From: an uncultured Mucilaginibacter sp.
GTDB taxonomy: Bacteria; Bacteroidota; Bacteroidia; Sphingobacteriales; Sphingobacteriaceae
Direction: 5' to 3'
DNA length: 5,381 nucleotides
Assembly: GCA_946479225.1 (NCBI GenBank)
Contig: CAMLFI010000211.1
Span: forward strand, 1-5,381
Shown here: piece by piece, positions 1 through 5,228 of the stretch
Position numbering within the stretch: position 1 is the stretch's first letter
Layout: the number at the start of each line of letters is the position of its first letter
Made by a program: the position numbers and the translations under genes
The notes under the pieces: generated by a model
Seen by the model: the letters and a program-made list of their open reading frames with translations, nothing else
Databases searched by the model: none
Told to the model about the DNA's origin: nothing

Positions 1-772
1 TACCTGTTTTTTCTTCCCGTTGTTTTAACTCCTGTGCCTCAATGCTGCCTAATGATTCAGCAAATGAAGCCAGCCGGAAGGAAGCCAGTTTGATGCTAAG
101 CGTTTTATATTCTTCTTTTAACCTGTAATACCGTTCAGTCTTCTTAGCCTGATTTTCCAGCATCTTTAGGTTCTTCTGTATCTCGAACAGCAAATCCTCT
201 ACACGCTCCAGATCAGCTTCCGTATCTTTTAACTTGTTAAATGTCTGTTTTTTACGGAGCTTATATTTAGAAATGCCTGATGCTTCTTCAAACAAATTAC
301 GCCGTGATCCTTCTTTGTTGGAAATGATCTCTTCGATCATCCGCAGCTCAATTATCGCGTACGAATCTGAGCCGACACCGGTATCCAGAAACAGATCGGT
401 AATGTCTTTTAACCGGCATTGCACATCATTTAAACGGTATTCACTTTCGCCGCTGCGGTAAAGCTTACGGGTTAATGTGACCTGCGAATATTCAACAGGG
501 AGGATGTTTTTGGTGTTATCAAAAGTTAAGGATACCTCGGCAAGGTTGGCGGCTTTACGACTTTTAGTGCCGTTAAAGATCACGTTATCCATCTTCTCCG
601 ACCGCAGCATGCGGGTACTCTGCTCGCCCAACACCCAGCGGATGGCATCAACTACGTTTGATTTTCCGCAGCCGTTAGGGCCAACAATGGCTGTTACGCC
701 CTCGTTAAAATTAATGGTGATTTTGTCGCCAAAACTTTTAAAGCCTTTTATTTCTAACTGGGTGAGCTGCAT
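1..772 (-). CDS. smc: SMC chromosome-partition ATPase, N-terminal part (3' end outside window)
   Basis: This is the first 257 codons of the structural-maintenance-of-chromosomes protein. SMC is an ABC-type ATPase that dimerises and, with ScpA/ScpB, organises and segregates the chromosome. The start is ATG at 772-770, giving MQLTQLEIKGFKSFGDK, the standard SMC opening. The Walker A motif GPNGCGKSN spans residues 31-39, with Lys37 the nucleotide-binding lysine. GEQSTRMLR (49-57) carries the arginine (Arg57) that stimulates ATPase in other SMCs. FEEASGISKYKLRKK (161-175) marks the head-to-coil junction. From about residue 175 the sequence is a charged, Lys/Glu-rich coiled coil. At the Q-loop, where most SMCs read IxQG, this protein reads IIELRMI (140-146), so the glutamine is replaced by Leu143. 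A complete SMC is about 1,180 residues, so the hinge, second coil, signature motif and Walker B lie beyond position 1. The gene follows the small uncharacterised gene after 87 bp. No Shine-Dalgarno sequence is visible. Identification is secure. Confidence 0.97.
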   Translation of the reverse strand, partial: MQLTQLEIKGFKSFGDKITINFNEGVTAIVGPNGCGKSNVVDAIRWVLGEQSTRMLRSEKMDNVIFNGTKSRKAANLAEVSLTFDNTKNILPVEYSQVTLTRKLYRSGESEYRLNDVQCRLKDITDLFLDTGVGSDSYAIIELRMIEEIISNKEGSRRNLFEEASGISKYKLRKKQTFNKLKDTEADLERVEDLLFEIQKNLKMLENQAKKTERYYRLKEEYKTLSIKLASFRLASFAESLGSIEAQELKQREEKTG

Positions 773-859
773 TTATAGGGTAATTCTGCCGTATTAGTTT
801 ACAGGCTTCAAATTACATCAAAAAATTGGATAGGTAAAAATTTGTTGGGGATATGTTGA
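773..859. other. Spacer between the small gene and smc
   Basis: This 87-bp AT-rich gap holds no convincing hairpin and no full Bacteroidota promoter. On the minus strand a TAATTTG string (RC of 812-818) comes within one base of a TAnnTTTG box but lacks a correctly spaced TTTG upstream. The bases directly before the smc ATG are A/T-rich, as expected where translation starts without a Shine-Dalgarno sequence. Read-through from the upstream gene is possible. Confidence 0.4.
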
Positions 860-1264
860 TTATTTTATCATAACACCCGGCTTGTTAACCAGCGGCAGTT
901 TAATAAAGTTAGAATCAACAATACTTTCGGGCAGGAAGATGAACTTTTTATCGTAGATCTGGGTGCCTATGTAGTAGCTAACCCAGTACTCATTATTTAA
1001 ACCGAATGTTGCTTCATCAATAGGCTCTATCACCTTAAATGCTCCACCTTCAACCACCGGGAACATGTGTCTTAGTACAGATGTCTTTACCTGTTCGCCA
1101 TCCTTTTCTCCGTAGCCTTTTGATGTGATGAGCACATTCTCAATCGGCTCCTTTTTTAGGTTGATAAGATACACATACCACGTTTTGCTCTCGCTGCTCT
1201 CGCCCTCAAGCGCTACTGCCACCGCAATATCCTTTACTTCGTTATCGGGGAGATCTTTTATCAT
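860..1264 (-). CDS. Uncharacterised small soluble protein, Bacteroidota-type
   Basis: A 134-residue protein starting MIKDLPDNEVKDIAVAVALEG and ending at TAA (862-860). It has no signal peptide, no membrane segment and no cysteines. Alternating hydrophobic stretches (WYVYLINLKK, EYWVSYYIG, KKFIFLP) separated by charged turns suggest a compact mainly beta fold; this is inference. From memory, similar short proteins occur across Bacteroidota and are sometimes labelled phenylalanyl-tRNA synthetase alpha subunit. That label is not supported, because no class II synthetase motif is visible and the length is far too short. The frame stays open upstream to an ATG at 1330, but those 22 extra residues (MCCQLQVN...) are the translation of the inverted heptamer repeat, so I chose the ATG at 1264, where protein-like sequence begins. 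The gene lies between topA and smc in the same direction, and a repeat-built hairpin ends 16 nt before its start codon. Function unknown. Confidence 0.85.
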   Translation of the reverse strand: MIKDLPDNEVKDIAVAVALEGESSESKTWYVYLINLKKEPIENVLITSKGYGEKDGEQVKTSVLRHMFPVVEGGAFKVIEPIDEATFGLNNEYWVSYYIGTQIYDKKFIFLPESIVDSNFIKLPLVNKPGVMIK

Positions 1265-1267
1265 TGG

Positions 1268-1302
1268 TTGTATGTTGTGAGTTGTAAGTTGTGTGTTGTA
1301 CG
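1268..1302 (+). repeat. Left heptamer array, five TTGTNNG units
   Basis: Five tandem 7-bp units run without gaps: TTGTATG, TTGTGAG, TTGTAAG, TTGTGTG, TTGTACG. Positions 1-4 and 7 are invariant and positions 5-6 vary. The array starts four bases upstream of the chosen start codon of the small gene and lies wholly outside coding sequence under that start. Confidence 0.85.
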
Positions 1303-1340
1303 TACAATTTACCTGCAACTGGCAACACACAACTTACAAC
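1281..1340 (-). repeat. Perfect 18-bp inverted repeat, possible mRNA hairpin between topA and the small gene
   Basis: The arms are GTTGTAAGTTGTGTGTTG at 1281-1298 and its exact reverse complement at 1323-1340, separated by 24 bp that include the palindrome GTACGTAC overlapping the arm end (1298-1305). In the minus-strand transcript the hairpin starts three bases after the topA stop codon and ends 16 bases before the next start codon. No U-tract follows, so it is not a standard intrinsic terminator. It could protect the topA mRNA 3' end, reduce read-through, or hinder translation of the next gene. These roles are inference; the inverted repeat itself is plain. Confidence 0.85.
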
Positions 1341-1343
1341 ACG
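1316..1343 (-). repeat. Right heptamer array, four CAACNNN units, inverted relative to the left array
   Basis: Four consecutive 7-bp units on the plus strand: CAACTGG, CAACACA, CAACTTA, CAACACG. They abut the topA stop codon (1346-1344). Read on the minus strand they belong to the same GTTG-type family as the left array, so the two arrays face each other. Confidence 0.75.
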
Positions 1344-3686
1344 CTACTTCTTCTTAGCAAACTTCTTACCACCTTTTTTGGGCGCTTTACTGTCTGCATC
1401 GGCCAGGGCTTTGCATTGTTCAAACGTTAAGGTGGCGGGGTCTGTTACATCCTTGGGTATTTTTACGTTCTGTTTGCCAAACTCGATGTACGGGCCCCAG
1501 CGACCGTTCAATATTTTTACTGTAGGGTCCTCGTCAAACGCTTTTATCAGCCTTTCAGCATCTTTTTGGCGTTTAGCCAATATCAGTTCAATAGCCTGTT
1601 CCTGGGTAACATCATGCGGATCAATTTCTTTCGGTAAAGAAACAAAAGCACTATTGTGGCTAATGTACGGCCCAAAACGACCGATTGCTACCTTCATTAC
1701 TTTGCCTTCAAATTCGCCTACTGCTTTGGGTAGTTTAAACAGTTCTAAGGCTTCTTCAAGACTGATGGTCTCTATGCTTTGGCCGGTGCGCAAACTCGCG
1801 TACAGTGGCTTATAATCCTTATTGTCGTCACTGGCGTTCTCACCTACCTGCACAAACGGACCGTAACGGCCAATCCGTACAGAGATCTTTTGCCCGTTTT
1901 CAGGATGCACGCCCAAATCCCTTTCGCCGGTTGCTTTGTCGGCAGTCTGTATAGTGTTTTCTACGTCTTTATGGAAACCCGTATAAAACGTCGAAATCAT
2001 TTTTGTCCATTCTTCCAGGCCTTGGGCTATCTCGTCAAATTGCTTCTCCACCTTAGCCGTAAAGTTAAAGTCGACAATGCCATTAAAGTGCTGTACCAGA
2101 AAGTCGTTTACCACGGCACCTATATCAGTAGGAGAGAGCTTGCCTTTTTCGGCGCCGGTAGTTTCGCTGCGCTCGTCTTTAGCGATGCTTTTATCCTTAA
2201 GGGTTAATACCCTGAATTTACGTTGTTTGCCCTCGCGTTCCTCTTTAACCACATAACCACGGTTTTGTATGGTGGAGATAGTAGGCGCGTAAGTTGATGG
2301 TCGGCCTATACCCAGTTCTTCTAGTTTTTTAACCAGACTTGCCTCAGTATAGCGCGATGGCGGGCGCGAGAAACGCTCAGTAGCCGTCATTTCCTGCAAC
2401 TCCAGTAGCTGACCTTTGGTTAAAGGTGGCAACATGCTGTTCTCGCCGTCCTGTTGATTGTCTTCTTCCTCGTCGTTTGATTCCAGGTAAACTTTCAAAA
2501 AGCCGTCAAATTTCATTACCTCACCGTTGGCAACCAATTCATCCTTGCGGGTGGATATACCAATTTTAGCGGTGGTTTTTTCAAACTGAGCCTCGCTCAT
2601 TTGCGATGCTATGGCACGTTTCCATATCAGTTCGTACAAACGTTCTTCAGAACTGTCGCCGGCAATTCTATGATTATTAAAGTAGGTAGGGCGGATGGCC
2701 TCGTGAGCCTCTTGTGCGCCTGCGCTTTTGGTTTTATAGGTACGGCGGTTATAATATTTATCACCCCATGCGCTCATAATTTCCTGTGATGCAGCGTTTA
2801 AAGCTGTTTCAGATAAATTAACACTATCGGTACGCATGTAAGTAATATGCCCCGACTCGTAAAGTCTTTGCGCCACCTGCATCGTCCGCGAAACCGAATA
2901 ACCTAGCTTTCGGCTGGCTTCCTGTTGCAAAGTTGATGTAGTGAAAGGTGCCGCAGGCGAACGCTTGGTTGGCCTGGTATCTAATGAGTTTACGTTAAAT
3001 ATCGCGTCAACACAATCCGTTAAAAATTTCTGCGCGTCATCCTCTTTAGCAAAACGTTCAGCCAGTTCTGCTTTAAACGCTTGCTTGCCTTTGCCAAATA
3101 TGGCTACTATTTTAAAAGCAGCTTCTGAGTTAAATTTATTGATCTCGCGTTCGCGGTCAACTATCAGCCTAACGGCTACAGATTGCACACGACCGGCAGA
3201 CAGGGAAGGCTTAACCTTTTTCCACAACACCGGCGATAGCTCAAAACCCACCAATCTATCTAAAACCCGGCGTGCCTGCTGGGCATTTACCAGGTTGTAG
3301 TTTATTTTACGCGGATTTTCAATGGCGCTTAAAATGGCCGGTTTGGTAATTTCGTGGAAGACGATGCGCTTGGTGGTCTCGTCTTTTAAGTTAAGCGTAT
3401 CAAACAAGTGCCATGATATGGCTTCTCCTTCGCGGTCCTCGTCCGATGCCAGCCAAACCATGTCGGCTTCCTTGGCTAATTTCTTTAATTCGCTAACTAT
3501 CTGCTTTTTATCGGCAGGAACCTCGTATTTCTGTTTAAAATTATTGGCTACATCAATAGCGTCCTCCGACTTAACCAGATCGCGGATATGCCCATAGCTC
3601 GACTTAACGGTGAAGTCTTTCCCCAGGTATCCTTCAATAGTTTTGGCTTTCGCCGGAGATTCTACAATGAGTAAATTTTTAGCCAT
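1344..3686 (-). CDS. topA: DNA topoisomerase I (type IA)
   Basis: This 780-residue enzyme relaxes negative supercoils by cutting one DNA strand through a 5'-phosphotyrosine link. The Toprim domain starts at MAKNLLIVESPAKAKT with catalytic Glu9. The metal-binding acidic triad is in SDEDREGE (81-88: Asp82, Asp84, Glu86). SAGRVQSVAVRLIVDRERE lies at 163-181. The nucleophile is Tyr283 in ITYMRTDS (281-288), followed by Arg285. EAHEAIRPT (326-334) and ELGIGRPSTYAPTI (457-470) complete the core. An acidic linker lies near 402-414. The C-terminus has three topoisomerase C-terminal repeats, each with a GRxGPxx core at about 606-612, 669-675 and 728-734, then a lysine-rich tail (KAPKKGGKKFAKKK). The tetracysteine zinc fingers of E. 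coli TopA are absent; only Cys225 and Cys758 occur. The ATG at 3686 gives the canonical N-terminus. Upstream bases are A/T-rich without a Shine-Dalgarno sequence. The stop is TAG. Confidence 0.98.
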   Translation of the reverse strand: MAKNLLIVESPAKAKTIEGYLGKDFTVKSSYGHIRDLVKSEDAIDVANNFKQKYEVPADKKQIVSELKKLAKEADMVWLASDEDREGEAISWHLFDTLNLKDETTKRIVFHEITKPAILSAIENPRKINYNLVNAQQARRVLDRLVGFELSPVLWKKVKPSLSAGRVQSVAVRLIVDREREINKFNSEAAFKIVAIFGKGKQAFKAELAERFAKEDDAQKFLTDCVDAIFNVNSLDTRPTKRSPAAPFTTSTLQQEASRKLGYSVSRTMQVAQRLYESGHITYMRTDSVNLSETALNAASQEIMSAWGDKYYNRRTYKTKSAGAQEAHEAIRPTYFNNHRIAGDSSEERLYELIWKRAIASQMSEAQFEKTTAKIGISTRKDELVANGEVMKFDGFLKVYLESNDEEEDNQQDGENSMLPPLTKGQLLELQEMTATERFSRPPSRYTEASLVKKLEELGIGRPSTYAPTISTIQNRGYVVKEEREGKQRKFRVLTLKDKSIAKDERSETTGAEKGKLSPTDIGAVVNDFLVQHFNGIVDFNFTAKVEKQFDEIAQGLEEWTKMISTFYTGFHKDVENTIQTADKATGERDLGVHPENGQKISVRIGRYGPFVQVGENASDDNKDYKPLYASLRTGQSIETISLEEALELFKLPKAVGEFEGKVMKVAIGRFGPYISHNSAFVSLPKEIDPHDVTQEQAIELILAKRQKDAERLIKAFDEDPTVKILNGRWGPYIEFGKQNVKIPKDVTDPATLTFEQCKALADADSKAPKKGGKKFAKKK

Positions 3687-3708
3687 TCAAACAGTATTTT
3701 CTGCAAAT

Positions 3709-3716
3709 AAAAGATA
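3709..3716 (-). promoter_or_regulatory. Possible -7 box for topA
   Basis: On the minus strand this reads TATCTTTT, which matches the Bacteroidota -7 consensus TAnnTTTG except at the last base. It lies about 22 bp before the topA ATG, giving a short leader. A TTG about 15 bp upstream could be a poorly spaced -33 element. Weak call. Confidence 0.3.
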
Positions 3717-3743
3717 AAGAAGCGGAAACGCCAACTTAAATTG

Positions 3744-3770
3744 GTTGATTAAGTTGATTAAGTTTATTGG
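3744..3770 (+). repeat. Tandem 9-bp direct repeat (GTTGATTAA x2 plus a degenerate copy)
   Basis: GTTGATTAA occurs at 3744-3752 and 3753-3761 without a gap, followed by GTTTATTGG at 3762-3770, which agrees at six of nine positions. The last copy overlaps one arm of a 9-bp inverted repeat (AGTTTATTG 3761-3769 with CAATAAACT 3799-3807). The repeats lie upstream of topA and downstream of mnmA. Confidence 0.7.
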
Positions 3771-3785
3771 GTAAGTGGTTGGGAT

Positions 3786-3842
3786 CGGGTTAAGTGGTCA
3801 ATAAACTATTCACTTGATCGACCTAAACAACCATTAAACCCG
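3786..3842 (-). repeat. Imperfect 12-bp dyad just downstream of mnmA
   Basis: The arms CGGGTTAAGTGG (3786-3797) and CCATTAAACCCG (3831-3842) pair at 10 of 12 positions around 33 bp. In the mnmA transcript the dyad begins 8 bases after the stop codon, so it could shape or protect the mRNA 3' end. No run of U follows it, so I do not call it an intrinsic terminator. It competes with the 9-bp inverted repeat 3761-3769/3799-3807, so alternative folds are possible. Confidence 0.45.
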
Positions 3843-3850
3843 GTAGGGGG

Positions 3851-4939
3851 TTACATCAAAAATCCACCACCTAAAAGGTCGTTACCTTCATAAAAAACAG
3901 CCGATTGCCCCGGCGCTATGCCCGACACCATATGATCAAACTCTACCTTCATATGCTCGCCCATTTGTACTATGCTGCTTTGCGCGCCTGCATCTTTGTA
4001 GCGTATTTTGGTTACAGCCTCCATAGGCTCGGTTATGCTTGCGTATTTTATCAGGTTAAGGTCTTTAACCCAGGCTTGTTTGCGGTGCAGTTCTTCTTCG
4101 GTGCCTAACACAACAGTGTTGGTATCCGGATCTATACGTGTAACAAACATAGGGTGGCCCAATGCAATGCCCAGACCGCGGCGCTGACCAATAGTATAAA
4201 ACGGATATCCCTGGTGTTTACCCACTACGGTGCCGTCTGTCAGTACAAAATTACCTCCGCTCACTCTTTCCTCCAACGCGGGTACTTTGTGGCGCAGAAA
4301 GGCCCTGTAGTCGTTATCAGGCACAAAACAGATCTCGTAGCTTTCGCTTTTACCGGCCAGTTCTATCTGCCCCATATCCAAAGCCATCTGCCTTATTTCG
4401 GGTTTAGAGAAACTACCCAGCGGGAATTTGGTACGCGCCAGGTTTTGCTGCGATACGCCCCATAACACGTACGACTGATCTTTATTCTCGTCTTTACCCT
4501 TTGATATTACGTAGCGGCCGTTATCCTGCAAGCGGATGTTGGCATAGTGCCCGGTAGCAATAAATTCGCAATCCAGTTTATCGGCGCGTTTTAACAGCGC
4601 CTCCCATTTAATATAGGTGTTGCACAGCACGCATGGGTTAGGGGTGCGGCCCGCCAGGTATTCATCAACAAAGTTGTCGATCACAAAATCGCCAAACTCA
4701 TTGCGGATATCCAGGATATAATGCGGGAAACCATAACCCACCGCCAAAGCGCGGGCATCGTTAATGCTATCAAGGCTGCAGCAGCCGGTTTCTTTTGAGC
4801 TGCCACCGGCAGATGCATAGTCCCATGTTTTCATGGTGAGGCCAATTACCTCATAACCCTGCTCATGCAGCATAACCGCCGCAACCGAGCTATCAACCCC
4901 GCCGCTCATGGCCACTAATATTCTACCGTGCTTACTCAT
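3851..4939 (-). CDS. mnmA: tRNA-specific 2-thiouridylase MnmA
   Basis: This 362-residue cytoplasmic enzyme adenylates and thiolates U34 of tRNA-Lys, -Glu and -Gln to give the s2U part of mnm5s2U-type wobble bases. The PP-loop ATP-binding motif SGGVDSS is at 12-18. TGCCSLDSINDAR (51-63) follows, then GRTPNPCVLCN (97-107) with Cys106 aligned to E. coli catalytic Cys102, and SYEICF (200-205) with Cys204 aligned to Cys199. DQSYVLWGV (154-162) and GQRRGLGIALGHPMFV (251-266) mark the tRNA-binding and central parts, and a C-terminal beta domain ends DLLGGGFLM. Length is normal for the family. The extra Cys103 makes a CxxC with Cys106, where E. coli has Asp99. Sulfur donors for MnmA (IscS and Tus relay in E. 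coli) are not in the window. The ATG at 4939 lies only 7 bases after a -7 promoter box, suggesting an almost leaderless mRNA. Confidence 0.97.
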   Translation of the reverse strand: MSKHGRILVAMSGGVDSSVAAVMLHEQGYEVIGLTMKTWDYASAGGSSKETGCCSLDSINDARALAVGYGFPHYILDIRNEFGDFVIDNFVDEYLAGRTPNPCVLCNTYIKWEALLKRADKLDCEFIATGHYANIRLQDNGRYVISKGKDENKDQSYVLWGVSQQNLARTKFPLGSFSKPEIRQMALDMGQIELAGKSESYEICFVPDNDYRAFLRHKVPALEERVSGGNFVLTDGTVVGKHQGYPFYTIGQRRGLGIALGHPMFVTRIDPDTNTVVLGTEEELHRKQAWVKDLNLIKYASITEPMEAVTKIRYKDAGAQSSIVQMGEHMKVEFDHMVSGIAPGQSAVFYEGNDLLGGGFLM

Positions 4940-4946
4940 TTGGGTG

Positions 4947-4954
4947 CAAAGATA
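4947..4954 (-). promoter_or_regulatory. -7 promoter box of mnmA (TATCTTTG)
   Basis: The minus strand reads TATCTTTG, an exact match to the Bacteroidota sigma-ABfr consensus TAnnTTTG. It ends 7 bases before the mnmA ATG, so transcription would begin within a few bases of the start codon. No TTTG is seen at the usual -33 distance, which lowers confidence. Confidence 0.5.
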
Positions 4955-4964
4955 GTGAATAGTT
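4954..4964 (+). repeat. 11-mer AGTGAATAGTT, inverted copy lies behind mnmA
   Basis: The same 11 bases occur on the minus strand at 3814-3804, downstream of mnmA. The two copies therefore bracket mnmA in opposite orientation. The plus-strand copy continues into GATTAG, resembling the GTTGATTAA units at 3744-3761. This copy overlaps the first base of the mnmA -7 box. Confidence 0.6.
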
Positions 4965-5000
4965 GATTAGTGGTGATTTTGGCGAGTGAATTTGGCTTTT

Positions 5001-5028
5001 GGGTGACGGTTGGGAAGTGGGTGAGGGG
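5001..5028 (+). other. Potential G-quadruplex upstream of mnmA
   Basis: Four G-tracts lie at 5001-5003, 5012-5014, 5019-5021 and 5025-5028, with loops of 8, 4 and 3 bases. The first loop is one base longer than the usual search limit. The G-rich strand is the template strand of mnmA. A shorter three-tract version occurs behind mnmA at 3769-3789. Confidence 0.4.
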
Positions 5029-5209
5029 TAGGTGTATGCCGGGTGCAGCGCGGAGGGTGAGTGCTTTCCCTGGTACAAGGCTGCTGCGTTTATTTAACGT
5101 ATTAGATTATATGATCATTGTAAGTATTTGGATTATAATAGTATTTTCTTTTAAGTTAAGGTTGACCATCGTCAAATTTCGTTACTTCGTTTTGCCGCAC
5201 CAACTTGAA

Positions 5210-5228
5210 AAGTCGTAAAAAATGACTT
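5210..5228 (+). repeat. Small hairpin AAGTCGT / ATGACTT
   Basis: A 7-bp stem, with one G-T pair, encloses five A at 5217-5221. It overlaps the stop codon of the doubtful 35-codon frame. The following bases (ATTAGGTTAATTT) are only moderately T-rich, so terminator function is uncertain. Confidence 0.3.

Noticed and set aside
234..797. Two plus-strand open frames (75 and 106 codons) opposite smc
   Set aside because: They lie almost entirely antisense to a clear SMC coding sequence with intact Walker A, and their translations look like no protein family.
1281..1340. Intrinsic terminator for topA
   Set aside because: The stem is long and perfect, but no U-tract follows in the minus-strand transcript and the loop is 24 bases, so it is described as a repeat and hairpin only.
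1268..1343. CRISPR array
   Set aside because: Units are 7 bp with no spacers and two variable positions; there are no cas genes.
1291..3597. Several plus-strand open frames of 62-174 codons opposite topA
   Set aside because: Antisense shadows of the long, motif-complete TopA frame; the largest starts inside the heptamer repeat.
3905..4465. Two plus-strand open frames opposite mnmA
   Set aside because: Antisense to a complete MnmA with all motifs; no independent support.
4970..5218. 82-codon plus-strand frame with a GTG start
   Set aside because: The first half translates the low-complexity G/T-skewed block and there is no conserved motif. Only the 35-codon inner ATG part is kept, as a weak finding.
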